A DNA stretch of 64,000 nt from Orientallactaga sibirica (GCA_036365145.1 JAEOAD010000004.1:50495001-50559000); one strand, 5' to 3'. Positions 1 to 11,249 are shown, counted from the stretch's first letter. Notes: a model not told the origin generated them from the sequence alone. Made by a program: numbers and translations.

Positions 1-245
1 AGAGTAGTGGAATAGTGTAGAAAGCCCAAAAACTCGTCCATGCATAGAAGGCCAACTGATCTACATATAATTCATATGATAGTAAAAGAATCATCTCTTT
101 AACAGATGGTGCTGGTAAAAGTACAGATGCAAGAAAAGAAATCAGACTAATTTATACTATGTATCAAAATCAACTCAAACTGAATTAAAAATTTAAATAT
201 AATATGAGACAATAAAGCTATAATAAAACATTGGGAAATGCTTCA
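1..245 (+). mobile_element. LINE-1 ORF2 relic (left part)
   Basis: Reads as the C-terminal part of L1 ORF2 with many stops: phrases equivalent to 'ATGGTGCTGG', 'ATCAACTCAAA' and 'GGGAAATGCTTCATG' occur in the order known for mammalian L1. It resumes at about 845 after a younger insertion. It is dead, and its divergence suggests an old mammalian or early rodent subfamily. The family is recognised from memory of L1 sequence, not by alignment. Confidence 0.7.
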
Positions 246-578
246 TGGCTTAAGCCAGACATTCAGAGACACAGAGGCTCCCAAAACCTCATCACTGAAG
301 TAGAACTAAAATGACCCCAAATGTGGCTGAGGGAAATTCACGGAAGAGGGGGCGGAAAGAATGTTAGAACCACAAGTTGTGCACAGAGACTTGGCCTATC
401 CACCATAACTCTTGACTACCCCCACAATGCATGACCCACATTCCCCATTGATGAGGGTCCCTATGGAAGAGGGTGGACAGGGAGGAGGATAATGGAGTCA
501 CTATTATGAATGTAAAACTAGAATAATATAAATAAAAATAAATTATAAAAAAATGAATGATCACAATTTAAAAAAAAG
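246..578 (+). mobile_element. LINE-1 3' UTR, truncated, younger subfamily
   Basis: A 5'-truncated L1 3' end. Diagnostic blocks are 'GAAGAGGGGGCGGAAAGA' (near 343), 'CCCACAATGCATGACCC' and a terminal AATAAAAATAAAT tail. The same blocks recur near 21.2, 22.8, 23.6 and 45.1 kb, so this is a repeated family. It interrupts the older L1 relic of 1-1010. No coding capacity. Confidence 0.75.
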
Positions 579-589
579 AATGAATTCAT

Positions 590-743
590 GGGCTGGAGAG
601 ATGGCTTAGCAAATAAGCACTTGCCTGTGAAGCCTAAGGACCCCGGTTCAAACCTCAATTACCCAATACTCATGTAAGCCAGATGCACAAGGTGGTGCAT
701 GCATCTGGAGTTCATTTGCGGTGGCTGGAGGCTTTGGTACACA

Positions 744-779
<36 letters not shown>

Positions 780-837
780 CTTCCTCTCTCTGTCTGTCTC
801 TCTCAAATAAATAAATAAATAAACAAAAATTTTAAAA
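590..837 (+). mobile_element. DIP/B2-like SINE
   Basis: Full-length tRNA-derived SINE with the GGCTGGAGAGATGGCTTAG head, a long (CT)n tract and an (AAATA)n tail. It is flanked by an 11-bp target-site duplication AATGAATTCAT at 579-589 and 838-848. It landed in the A-rich tail of the L1 3' end to its left, a favoured L1-endonuclease target. Confidence 0.92.
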
Positions 838-844
838 AATGAAT

Positions 845-1010
845 TCATATAAATGACTTCCAAGACACAGCTCAGAGAAGCAAAAACAGACAAATGATGC
901 TATGTCAAGCTAAAAAAAAATTACAAAGTAAAGAATCAAGAGAATTAAAGGCATCTTCTGGAAGGAGAGAAAATTTATGTAAAGCAATACAGCATTAGAG
1001 AAGATAATTA
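845..1010 (+). mobile_element. LINE-1 ORF2 relic (right part)
   Basis: Continuation of the relic at 1-245: it contains the 'AAGCAAAAACAGACAAATG' stretch that follows the previous block in L1 ORF2. Its order and strand match, showing that everything between 246 and 848 was inserted later. Confidence 0.65.
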
Positions 1011-1134
1011 AATTCTAATATTCAGAGATTCCTACAATTCAAAAAGCACAGTATGCTAGATTTGTGTGGTAGGTAGAGAGCTTTATAGCCTGAATCTCTA
1101 CTTTTCCACGAGAAATGAATATCTGCTGGTTGCA

Positions 1135-1256
1135 TTTTTTTTGAGGCAGGGTCTCACTTCAGCCCAGGCTGCATTTGAAATCACTGTAGCATAGGCTGGT
1201 CTCAAACCTACCTCAGCACACAGCATGCTTGGATAAAAGGCATGAGCCACCATAGC
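1135..1256 (-). mobile_element. B1 SINE, diverged
   Basis: Reverse-complement 7SL-derived B1: 'GGGTCTCACTTCAGCCCAGG', 'CTGGTCTCAAACCTACCTCAG' and 'GGCATGAGCCACCAT' are mutated forms of the B1 body and A/B boxes. It is clearly older than the copy at 20.8 kb. Confidence 0.75.
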
Positions 1257-2033
1257 CAAGTGCTATAACATTCTTTAAGGAAAACAGAACTTCATTGGTA
1301 GAACAGTAGGAACCAAACAACAGCCCAGTTCTGTCTAGTCACTATATTGTAATTAATATCTGCTGGGAATCACACTGGATCTTGCCAAATTTAAATTTGA
1401 TTGAAAGATAATGAAAAGGGAAGCATCCAAAAGCCATAATGAAAGACAAGAAACACAAAAAAGAGAAAGCAAGATACATATGAAATATATACTGAATGGA
1501 AGAGACCGTTGCTTGAAGAGCCTGAAGAGAAACTCATGTCCAAAGAAAAGTTTTTCAAACACAAATCCTCAGGTAGTTGATGTTCTCCCTCTTCACTGAA
1601 TTACTGTGCATGAAAAGTTAAGCTCACTGCACCTGCGCCCAGCTAAGGCATCACTGGTCAAGAACAAATAAATTGCTATTTAAAAATCTCTACTATATCT
1701 CAAGCTGCAAATAACAAGTTAATGTCAAACAGATAACTTTATTCAATTATTTACACTCATGATGCATCTCCTGTTTCAGACATGGCTCTTTTTCACCTAA
1801 GCAAATTAATTAACATACAGGTTATTAATCCATATGAAAAATCCATTAATATTAATGCAACAGTCTTTCATTAAGGATTCCATGTTATTTTCATAAATGG
1901 GAAAATATGAATTGAATAATAAAAAGTTAATATAAAAATGCAATTGATAGTAAATGTATACAAGACATATAATTTTATACAGTATTGTATTTTGAAGAGG
2001 CACTTGTCAATCAAAGGAAAGAACCTTGGTTGC
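1257..2033. other. Unannotated AT-rich DNA
   Basis: No repeat, gene or RNA recognised. Short ORFs near 1350-1600 and 1800-2000 on both strands have no recognisable domains and are in AT-rich, low-complexity context. Probably decayed ancient sequence. Confidence 0.5.
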
Positions 2034-2377
2034 TGTGGTTGTTTGATTCAAGTGTCCCCCATGAACTTAGGTGTTCTGAATGTTAGGTTCCCAGCTGATA
2101 GAGATTTGGGAATTAATGCCTCCTGGACACAGTGTATTTTGGGGGCAGGCTTATGGGTATTATAGCCAGTTTCCCCTTGCCAGTGTTTTGCACATTCTCC
2201 TGTTGCTATTGTCCATCTGATGTGGGCCAGGAGGTGATGTCCACCCTCTGCTCATGCCATTGTTCCCCTGCCATCATGGAGCTTCCCCTCAAGTCTGTAA
2301 GCCAAAATAAGCCCTTTATCCCACAAGCTGCTCTTGGTTGGGTGATTTGTACCAGTGATGCAAGCCTGACTTCAACA
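2034..2377 (+). repeat. 5' LTR of the MaLR-like element
   Basis: Begins near TGTGGTTGTTTGATTC and ends ACTTCAACA, the mutated form of the family end CTGCAACA. It is the same length class (about 345 bp) as the three LTRs in the 50-53 kb array. Confidence 0.75.
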
Positions 2378-2951
2378 GTGAAGTGGTGTTTCTGCTAGAT
2401 ACCTGACTGTGTGGCTTTGGCCTTTTGGAGCTGATTTTCAGGAGGGATGTGGATGAATTTGAAATCTTGGCTTACGAGGTGCCTTGCAGTGCTGTAAGTA
2501 CAACTTGATGGACTATTCTGGCCACAATGGAAAGACTTGAATGCAGTAAAAACTATGGACTTTGAAGTTTGGCTTAAGAGGGAGAGAAAGAGCTCTGCCT
2601 GGACTGGGCTAGAAGCAGTTTGTGTGAAAGGCTTGTTTTTATGCCCATGTCTTGAGAACTTTTGCAGAGGTGCATTGCGTATAAATGGACTGTTGTGATC
2701 AGAAGGAATGACACAGAAATGAAATCTTTGGGCTGAAACTTATGCCTGTTCAGCTGCGATTATATGAGAGATTACAACCTTTGAAATTGGTTCAGATGAC
2801 CTCTATAGGGGCAACAGGAAGAATGTAGACTCTTTTGAAGGAGCTTGAATGCTCAAGGAGTGTCTTGTTCTTCTAAATGTGCTTTATTCCCCCCACCCCC
2901 AGATTAACAAATTGGCACCCTACCTGGTATTATGGAGTATAAGAAATGCAG

Positions 2952-3164
2952 GGGCTGGAGAGATTGCTTAGTGGTTAAAGCACTTGCCAAAGGACTTGGT
3001 TCAATTCCCTAGGACCCACGTAAGCCAGATGGACAAGGTGGCACATGCATCTGGAGTTCATTTGCAGTGGCTAGAAGCCCTGGAGTGCCCATTCTTTCTT
3101 TCTCTCTTTCTCTCTCTCTCTCAGCTTCTTTCCTTCTCTCAAATAAATAAATAAATAACCAAAA
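2952..3164 (+). mobile_element. DIP/B2-like SINE nested in the MaLR-like internal region
   Basis: SINE head, GCCAGATGGACAAGGTGGCAC body, CT tract and (AAATA)n tail. The target duplication is AGAAATGCAG (2942-2951) against AGAAATTCAG (3165-3174). The homologous internal regions near 51.0 and 52.4 kb lack this SINE at the corresponding GAAATGCAGGAAAG site, so it arrived after this element. Confidence 0.88.
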
Positions 3165-3769
3165 AGAAATTCAGGAAAGAAAGGGTAATTGAATTTGCAA
3201 CATGGTCTTGTGTTTTGGAAATGGCCATGGGCAGTGTGTAGGAGGTTTGCTGGATTGCCTGAATGGAGACCCGTTGGAGCCCTGAGGATGAACTATAGAG
3301 TGCAGCGGAACCCCAGTGGAGATCCTGGGACCATGAGCTGGCTGCTAAGGTGAACTGCCTGCCCCAGATGAATTTTTCCAGAACTGTGAGTAGCCTAGCT
3401 GGAAGGGTGGGCGAAAAAAAGGGAACTCCAAAGACTTATTACTGGTTAGAATTATCAGACTTGGAGACTTGTCTTTGATTAGAGTTGTTGGACTTGGAGC
3501 TACAGAGTTTGATGTTTCCCCAGTTTTAAATCTTGTATTGGTTGAATATTTCTTTGCTACATCCAATGCCATCTTTTGTAGTGGAATGTTTATTCTGTGT
3601 CATTATGGCTTTTGGGGTATTATGGTTCAGTTAAAAGATTTTGCACTATGGGAATGTTTGAACATCATTAGGATTGATTAAAAACTATGGGTACTTTTAA
3701 AGTTGGACTGAAAGCATTGTTGTTTATATCATGTATGGTTATCAGTTTATGGTGGCCAGGAGCAGAACA

Positions 3770-4114
3770 TGGTGGTTTTATTCAGGTGTCCCCATAAATT
3801 TAGGTGTTCTGAATGCAACGTTCCCAGATGATGGAGATTTGGGAATTAATGCCTCCTAGAGGCAGTGTATTTTGGGAGGCAGGCTTACGGGTATTATAGC
3901 CAGTTTCCCCGTACCCATGTTTGACCCACTCTCCTGTTGCTGTTGTTCATCTGATGTTGCCCAGGACGTGATGTCCACCCTCTGCTCATGCCACTGTTTC
4001 CCCTGCCATCATAGAGCTTTGTCTCAAGTTAGTAAACCAAAATAAACTCTTTTCCTCCTACAAACTGCTCTTGGTCAGGTGAGTTCTGCCAGCAATGCAA
4101 ACCTGGCTGCAACA
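3770..4114 (+). repeat. 3' LTR of the MaLR-like element
   Basis: Starts TGGTGGTTTTATTCAG and ends CTGGCTGCAACA. AATAAA at 4041-4046 is the polyadenylation signal. It aligns end to end with the LTR at 2034-2377. Confidence 0.78.
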
Positions 4115-4699
4115 GTAGTACATGAGAAAGATATGGCAGTAGAGTGAAGGGTATCAGGGAACCCCGTGCTATAGACAAATTGTTTTTGTACATTATTTGC
4201 AAAATTTTGTCCTTTTAGGACTTAATGCTGCTTTATACTCAAACATCACTGGAATATATTTTATATATATATAACAGACATCAACTCGGGCAAAATTAGG
4301 GCTAAGTGAGAGGATCCTTTAATTAAGCACAGATCACATGCAGTGATCAGACACTATTGTGAAGATGCTGTCCCTGCCTACCTTGTGCTTGGTGTAGTTG
4401 TGCAATGCCAAACGTGCTGCTTTTCACTGGGCACAGTAGGCAACTCAAAACTGTTTCATGTGTTAGTCTCTAAATAAAAATCACCATGCCAAGGTAAGTT
4501 TCTGGTTCTCCCTGAAATGATAATGTCAAAATGTTATATTTTATATCACATCTGTTAAGCACTTTGCTTTGTGAAAACATCATCATATTAAATGAGTGGT
4601 AAAAATGTATTATCTAGCAATTCTACATGTGCTATGTCTATAAAATTCAGTCATGTTTAATCTTAAATGAATCCTGTGCTCTTGTCCTTTTGCCTTCTT
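4115..4699. other. Unannotated DNA
   Basis: No gene or repeat family recognised. It contains a short (TA)n run near 4260-4272 and is otherwise AT-rich single-copy-looking sequence. Confidence 0.5.
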
Positions 4700-4985
4700 C
4701 ATTTGTAAGTATTGTTCCTATTACTCACTGTGCTCTAGTCATGCTTAATGCCTTTCGTTCTTCCCATCTTCCAAGAATGCTCCATGTCAAAGGCTGCAAT
4801 GGCTGTTCTCTCTCGGCCGAGATCAGCCGATCAGCCGTCCTCCACATGTATGCCAGGCTCATCCTTTGTTTCATTTTCTATCTTCATCAGTAGAACGCAG
4901 CCTCAATGGAGACAAAAACATTGGCTGCTTCTGTCAGGCCTCTCTTCACTCAGTCCCTTCAAATGACAGATGTTCAAGAAATATA
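4700..4985 (+). mobile_element. LINE-2-like relic
   Basis: Order of blocks resembles the mammalian L2 3' region: 'TCACTGTGCTCTAGTCATGC', 'CTTCCAAGAATGCTCC', then 'TGTCAGGCCTCTC'. Similarity is weak, as expected for an L2 relic in a fast-evolving rodent. An L2 profile search would decide it. Overlapping ORFs here are not gene-like. Confidence 0.4.
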
Positions 4986-5429
4986 GATCTCTATGAACAA
5001 ATTGATGATATGTCTTTGTTTATAAATATATCAAACAGCAAAGCAGTCATTGCCTTAGAATAAGGGTGCAGCATAAGAAGCATTCTGCACCTTGGCTTGC
5101 TTGAGTATTCCCTCTTTAGTATAGCATGAAGGCAACCACATGGTTTTTATACATCTGAATTATGATTGTTTGGTATAGATCAGAAGATGTCAAAAAATCT
5201 AAATAAATCATCAAGGAACATAAGTTTATAGACCATGGAAATTGCATGAATAATTCTTAAGTACTTTCCTATATTCGTATAAAGGTCATCTATTCATTTA
5301 AAACTTCTGTGGCCATTCATTTGAGAACAAGGAGATGGGAGTTGATACCTATTCAATGACTTCTAGATTCACCAGGGAATAAACCTGGTAATTTTGGACA
5401 GTAGTTAGTTCTTTAAAAAGAAAAAAAGA
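4986..5429. other. Unannotated AT-rich DNA
   Basis: Nothing recognised beyond AT-rich unique sequence. Confidence 0.5.
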
Positions 5430-5706
5430 AGATTAATAAAACCTTTGACAAATAACCAAAAAGCAAGAAAATACCCAAATTAATATAACAATACACGAAT
5501 AAGAGGCAATCATATCAAAAAAGGAAGCTCAGAGTATCACTAAAGTATACTTTGAAAATCCACATTCCAATAATTTGCAAAATCTAAAAGAAATGGATAA
5601 GTTGCTAGATTCATATGATCTTCCAAAATGTAAACAAAAGGGTATAAGCAGCATTAAAATATCTATAAATGAGCTAAAACATGAAGCAGTAATAAAAACT
5701 TGGTCA

Positions 5707-5925
5707 GGGCTGATGAGATGGTTCAATGATTGAAGGTGCTTGTTTGCAAAGCCTGATGGCCTGGGTACAATTCCCCATTACCCATGTAAAGCTAGATGCA
5801 CAAAGTGGCACATGTGTTTAGCATTTGCATTGGCAAGAGGTCCTGCCATGTCCACCCCCACTCTCTCTCATACTCTCTCTGCGTACAGATAAATAACAAT
5901 AAATAATTTTTTAAAACTTACCCAG
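5707..5925 (+). mobile_element. DIP/B2-like SINE, older variant, in L1
   Basis: Head GGCTGATGAGATGGTTCAATG and body AAAGCTAGATGCACAAAGTGG with a short CT tract. It belongs to the variant with ACCCATGTAAAGC and CACAAAGTGGCAC, also seen near 23.2, 33.1, 41.8 and 44.1 kb. Confidence 0.85.
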
Positions 5926-6677
5926 CCAAAAAATTTCCAGACCCAAATGAATTCACTGCTAAACTCAACTAAAGCTTTAAAAAATATCACTATTCCTCAA
6001 ACTATTTTGTAAAATAGCAGTGGAAATAATGCTAGCAATCTCATTTTATGAAGCTAATAGTACATTGATATCAAAATAAGTTAATTACACAGTAAAAAAA
6101 AAAAAACAGTCCAATTGTCCCAAGGAACCATGATTGCAAATATTCTCAATAAAATGTTTCTTAACTGAATTCAACAACACAATAAAAAGACCATTCACCA
6201 TAACCCAGTTGGCTACATTCCAGGAATCCAAGAGAGTTTCAGCACATGAATCTCAGCAAATATAATGCATTGCATAAACATACCATAGGAGATAAATCAC
6301 ATGATCTTTTCAGTAAATAAACAACAGAACTTTGACAATGCCCCAATTCATTTAATTGATAAAGTCCTTAAGGAAACAAAGAACACAGGGGACATTACCC
6401 AAGATAATAAAGGCTGCATATAATAAACATTTTTCTCTAAATGGATAAAAACTTAAAGCATTTCTACTGTCTATTTGCAGACAATATGATTCTACACAAG
6501 TGATCCCCAAGAGTCTATCAAAAAATTCTAAGGATTGATAAACAATTTAGCAAAGTAGGAGAATACAAAAATAACATATACAAATCAAAAGCTTTCCTAC
6601 ATACCCACAGTAAACATGTGAGCAAGAAATCAGGAAAAGAATCCCATTCGCAAATGCTTCTAAAACATTAAAATAAG

Positions 6678-6762
6678 GTCTGGAGATATATCTCAGAGAT
6701 AGGGTACTTTCATAGTATTTGTGATGTCTTGGGATAAATCCCCAATGTTTGCCAAGAAGAAT
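6678..6762 (+). mobile_element. Possible ID SINE
   Basis: 'GTCTGGAGATATATCTCAGAG' followed by 'GGGATAAATCCCCA' resembles a mutated ID element (tRNA-like, about 75 bp). Short and diverged. Confidence 0.4.
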
Positions 6763-7410
6763 TTATATAGTATATAATATTTTATAACATTATTAAATAT
6801 ACACATAAACCAAGGTGAAAGTATTCTACAATGAAAGTGGTAAACACTGAAGAGACACATTGAGGAAACTACAAGATGGAGAGAGACTGCATGCTCTTGG
6901 CTCAGTAGAATTCATATTTTAAAATACTCCCAGAAGAAATCTGGAGATTAAATGCCATGCTCATCAAAATTACATTGACATTCTTTACAGAGATGAAGTG
7001 CAAATGACTGTACCATAAATGCACGAAATAATGTGCAACACCCTTAGCCATCAGAGAAATGCCAAGTAAAACAACAATGAAATTCCATCTCACTCCAGTA
7101 AGAATGGCCATCATCAAGGAAACAACAGTAAATGCTTGTGAATGTGTGGGAATGAGAGTGTCCTATGCTATCAGTAGGAATGTAAATTAGTCCAGTCATT
7201 ATGGAAATCGGTATGGAAGTCCCTCCAAAAATTAGAAAATAGAGCCACCATACCCACCACATACCACACACCCTAGGGATTCTAAATCAGCAGATCATAG
7301 AGATGGTTGCACATCCATGTGTACTGCTGCATTATTGACAATAGTCAAGTCAGTGTAGATGTCCATCAGCAGAGGAAGGATACATAAAACGTATATTATA
7401 ATGGAGTTTT

Positions 7411-7639
7411 TTAAAAATATTTTATTTATTTATTTATTTATTTGAGAGAGAGACAGAAATAGGCAGGTAGAGAAAGAGAGAATGGGCGCGCCATGGCCTC
7501 CAGCCACTGCAAACGAACTCCAGATGCGTGTGCCCCCTTGTTCATCTGGCTTATGTAGGTTCTGGAGAATCAAGCCTCGAACCGGGGTCCTTAGGCTTCA
7601 CAGGCAAGCGTTTAACCGCTAAGCCATCTCTCCAGCCCC
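7411..7639 (-). mobile_element. DIP/B2-like SINE, young copy, in L1
   Basis: Reverse-complement full-length SINE. It has a perfect 14-bp target duplication TATAATGGAGTTTT at 7397-7410 and 7641-7654 that restores the L1 reading when removed. The body has ACAAGGGGGCACAC on the minus strand. Confidence 0.95.
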
Positions 7640-7930
7640 TTATAATGGAGTTTTATGCAGCCATAAAGAAGCCACTGCAGGTCATCATATTGAGGAAAAT
7701 AAGCAGGCAAAGAAATACCAATACTACAAGTTTTCTTGCATATTTGGATCCTAATTCTAACATAGATAATGAAAGTATGTTCTAAGCATGAAATGAAAGA
7801 ATTGAGAATGTTGGGCAGTGAGAGGTGAATAGGGAAGAAAGGAAGAGAACAGTAAGGGTGTAGTGGTAAAATATGGTTAAATTATTTGATATGCTTCTGT
7901 AAAATGTCTTTATGACACCAATAATTATGT

Positions 7931-7933
<3 letters not shown>

Positions 7934-7988
<55 letters not shown>
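7934..7988. repeat. (TA)n microsatellite
   Basis: About 27 uninterrupted TA units next to the 3' end of an old L1. Self-complementary, so it can extrude hairpins, and it is likely length-polymorphic. Confidence 0.95.
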
Positions 7989-7989
<1 letters not shown>

Positions 7990-8225
7990 ATATCAATTAA
8001 AAAATCTTTATACTGAAAATTTTTCCTGATGCATCAATTCTTTACATACTTAACTTTTAGACAACCCAAAAGTTCTATTTGTCTAATTTGGTAACTTTTT
8101 AAATATAAATTTTTAGAAACCTATTTGGAAACCAAATATTCATGTAAGCTTTCTACTAAATATTGAAATAAAATATATTTTGTTGGTGTAGGCCTAGGTG
8201 ATTGCAGACTTAAGAATGATTTGTA

Positions 8226-8440
8226 AGGACTGGAAAGTTGGCTTAGTGGTTGAGACACTTGCCTGCAAAGCCAAAGGACCCAGGTTTGGTTTCCCAGAAC
8301 CCATGTGTGCTAGATGCACAAGGGGGCACATACATCTGGAGTTCATTTGCAGTGGCTGGAAGCCCTGGCACACCCATTCTCTTTCTCTCTCTCCCTGCCT
8401 ATTTCTCTATCTCAAATAAATAAATAAATAAAATATTTTT
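8226..8440 (+). mobile_element. DIP/B2-like SINE
   Basis: Full SINE. The body reads GATGCACAAGGGGGCACATA, containing an exact CTCF-core-like GCACAAGGGGGCAC at 8316-8329. It ends in CT and (AAATA)n tracts. Confidence 0.9.
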
Positions 8441-8534
8441 TTAAAAATGATATGACATTTATCTAACTATACTATATCCATGTATTTGGGTCATCAATGT
8501 ATTTTCTCATTTTATTCCAGTGACCACACTACAT

Positions 8535-8655
8535 TAGCAATGACAGCCACCACATCTTTATTTTACAAATTGGGGAGCCAAAGCTAAATTATATTATGCA
8601 ATTTTAAAAAATTAGAGAATAAGCCCAAAGTAGAAAATATATGAATAACTTCTGG
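8535..8655 (+). mobile_element. Possible MIR relic
   Basis: 'TTTATTTTACAAATTGGGGA' followed by AAGCCCAAAGTAG resembles the MIR core ('CATTTTACAGATGAGGAAAC ... GCCCAAGGTCAC'). Strongly diverged. Confidence 0.4.
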
Positions 8656-9657
8656 GCCAGTGCTTGTTCTTCTATTTCTAGACATATCCCTTAAATAGCT
8701 CTTAGAAAATCAGTGGTATTTCTAAGAAAAAATCATAATGCTTGAAGATAGTAATCATATCCTCATCACAGAATCCATTTTTGGCTAATCAGACTCTGTA
8801 GCCATAGTCCTTTTAGCTTTATAAAGCAATCCCTTCTAAATTGCTGGTGTGCTTGTTATTTCATATAGAATAAGAGGAAATACCAGCACTCCATGCATGC
8901 ATCAAACAGCATTTGAAATTGCAGAGCTAATATGAGTCTCCCGGTATCTTCAATAGAAATGAATTAGGAGAAAAATCCAAGAGTAGGTAAAAATTGAAAC
9001 ACAATCTTGCCTCATACTGTGAAATTGTTTTGTTTTCCTAGTTTTTCTTTTACAAGTATAATGATCTCTAATATGGTGTATTCCATAAAGTGTGAGTTTT
9101 ATAAATTACTCATAATTCTAGCAGGTCTAGATTTCACAGCAAGCCCGATGTAAACTTTATAGAATTATTACTCATTCCAGTCAGCCTGGATCACAGATCT
9201 CATATTCCATTTTTTATTTATGCATGGAAATTATCAATGTTGTCAACAAGCAGTACAAACCAGATCTCTGAACAATACTATTTTATTGTATACAGTATCA
9301 AAATTCAAATTTTTGTGTATATCTCTAGTGCTATTTTCACTTTATGTTTTCAAAGGTAAAACTAAACTGAATTTACTTAATATACCAACTTAATTTCTGC
9401 AGAAATTCTGTAAACAAGATGATAACTAATACCATCCAGATTAATTTATATATTGCTTGCAAGGCAAACCTGTTTGATCTGCTCTACATCAGCACACTAA
9501 ATCCCCAAACTTGCCAAGCTGAGACAGAATTGTGAACTAGACAGTCCCCTGTTGTGCCTTTGATAATCAGACAACTCAAAGGACAAGAGCTGTCTTCAGA
9601 AAGGACAAAAGAGAAAAAAAAATCTATAAATATCCATTCCACATAAAGTTTTAAGGT
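8656..9657. other. Unannotated DNA
   Basis: About 1 kb with no recognised repeat or gene. Homopurine and AT-rich patches only. Confidence 0.5.
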
Positions 9658-10140
9658 TCTTTTTCAATTTTAATTTTTGACACTTTCATACATGCATCCA
9701 ATGTATTTTGATCTTATCCCTACTCACTCTCTCTCCTCCTCCTCCCACTAAAGCCCTTTATTTTCTCAGGTAATCCCTATCTTACTTTCATTTCTTCTTG
9801 ATTTCTTTAACTCACTGAATTAAATTAAGGTTATTTGCATGATTATGCTGGAGATTATTTACTAAAGTATGGACAACTTACCAATGGCTACACCACTGAA
9901 GGACATGGTTCCACCTCTCCCAGAAACTATTAGCTGCCTTTAGCTCTGGGAGGTGTGGGATCTCGTAAACCATTGTCCCTTTCATGATGTAATGTTTCTA
10001 TCTTGTGCATGAAACCACAGCTGCTGTGAGTTCATGAATGTAACAGTTATATCCCTTGTATCCACAAATTTTCTACAGCACTCTCCAGCCCCTTCTCTTA
10101 CTTTCTTTCTGTCCCCTTGCCTAGGAGCTTCCCTGAGCCT
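9658..10140 (-). mobile_element. LINE-1 3' UTR, older rodent (Lx-like) subfamily
   Basis: Reads in reverse like the 3' UTR of old murine L1s: 'TTTTGACACTTTCATACATG', 'TGTATTTTGATCTTATCCC', 'CAACTTACCAATGGC', 'GGGAGGTGTGGGATCTCGT' and 'GCTGCTGTGAGTTCATGA' occur in the expected order. It is a different subfamily from the 3' UTRs at 21-24 kb. Confidence 0.75.
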
Positions 10141-10264
10141 TGGAGAGGATCATTTAGATGTACAGCACTAAATTAAAATAACAACCTGCCAGATTTTTCT
10201 TGTTTCTTTGTTCTTTTTAGGTTTAACTAAGACACAAGGTAAATTAACAATGTTTTTAATTTTT

Positions 10265-10347
10265 CTTTTGTTTTTCTAGTGCTAAGGATAAAATCAGGCC
10301 CTTCCAAATGCTAAGCAAGTTCTCCTCCATTGAATTATACTCTTAGC
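10265..10347 (-). mobile_element. ID SINE
   Basis: Reverse-complement ID: 'AGTGCTAAGGATAAAATCAGG', then 'ATGCTAAGCAAGTTCTCC' and 'GAATTATACTCTTAGCC', the decayed ID box B and box A regions. Confidence 0.65.
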
Positions 10348-10362
10348 CATTTAAATTCAAGA

Positions 10363-10402
10363 AATTATTATTATTATTATTTAATTATTACTATTATTAT
10401 TA
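10363..10402. repeat. (ATT)n microsatellite
   Basis: Imperfect ATT repeats between an ID and a B1 element, probably derived from the A-rich tail of the B1 that follows. Confidence 0.8.
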
Positions 10403-10512
10403 TTTGGGACAGAGCCACACTATGTAGTCTAGACTGCTTTCGGATGATCTTCCTGTCTCAGCTTCCCAAGTGCTGGGTATACATACCTGCACCACCACAC
10501 ATCCCTGGCTAC
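10403..10512 (-). mobile_element. B1 SINE, partial
   Basis: Reverse-complement B1: 'ACTATGTAGTCTAGACTGC', 'CCCAAGTGCTGGG' and 'CACCACCACACATCCCTGGC'. Confidence 0.78.
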
Positions 10513-11249
10513 ATGTAAAATAAACAGAAAAGGAATGAAATAATGCTCCAAGAAAAGCTAGACCGTCTCACCACTAGTTCAGATCCATAGTCTCCAGGCC
10601 AGCAATTGCAGGAAAAAAAAATGACTAGTTCCAACTGGAAAAAGGTGTTCACGTGCTATGAATAGGTACCTTCAAATATGAATAAAAGAGTAACTGGCTT
10701 GAGGATTTCATGTGTGAAAGAAAGTCAACTATTTTCTGCTGATATTTAACAGAAATATTTAGAATATTCTCAGACTACTGATAAATCCAACTTTTTAAAT
10801 TTCTCACCACAATTTAGCATTAGCCATTTTGTGTGTAGTGGAGATAAGCATTAACTGATTCATAGAAATATTTTTGAAATTAAATGTCATCATAAAAATA
10901 GAAGATATGTGAAAATATGCCTAGCACGTGACAGGCATTTAAAAATCAGCTTTTATTTAAATTATATAAGAATTGCTTCCAAAGATGCTATAATATTTAT
11001 CTACATTTCCTTCTGAAGTAATGTATAATTATATATATAAATATTTATACATTGATGATCATATCACCTTAATTCTTACCAATGAATTATGATTTTGTCT
11101 AAATATAGAAATTTTTCATGTACTCTCTATCTGTATATGCAACTCTCAACTAACTTTTTTTATTGGGTGTCTATTGGGTTTAGATATTAAAAGTCCCTAA
11201 GATACACATGTGTTGAAGCCTTGGCCACCAGCCTGCATTACTCCTGAGA
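10513..11249. other. Unannotated AT-rich DNA
   Basis: No gene or clear repeat recognised. Confidence 0.5.

Larger units (their letters stand above)
2034..4114 (+). mobile_element. Complete MaLR-like LTR retrotransposon (LTR-internal-LTR)
   Basis: A 5' LTR (about 2034-2377), an internal region and a 3' LTR (3770-4114) in direct orientation. The LTRs share 'TTTGGGAATTAATGCCTCC', 'GTGATGTCCACCCTCTGC' and a 3' region with AGCCAAAATAA-like polyadenylation sequence, closely resembling ERVL-MaLR LTRs (MT/ORR1 type). The internal region is about 1.2 kb once the nested SINE is removed and has no gag, pol or env-like frame. That matches MaLR biology: non-autonomous elements mobilised in trans. The LTRs differ from each other at many sites, so insertion is old. 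No clear 5-bp target duplication was found. The same family, internal region included, recurs at 50102-53385 on the other strand. Confidence 0.8.
5430..7930 (+). mobile_element. 5'-truncated LINE-1 (ORF2 middle to 3' end), old
   Basis: Successive blocks follow L1 ORF2 order: the endonuclease/RT linker near 5435 ('ACAAATAACCAAAAAGCAAG'), the RT region with 'AATGAATTCACTGCTAAAC' near 5950, and the C-terminal and 3' segment with 'CCATCTCACTCCAGTAAGAA' near 7085 and 'TTTTATGCAGCCATAAAGAAG' near 7651. Stops and indels are frequent, so no ORF is intact. It is interrupted by SINEs at about 5707 and 7411 and probably an ID element near 6680. A (TA)n microsatellite follows its 3' end. Confidence 0.8.

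Noticed and set aside
7044..7271. 75- and 71-residue minus-strand frames
   Set aside because: Antisense to L1 ORF2 C-terminal sequence.
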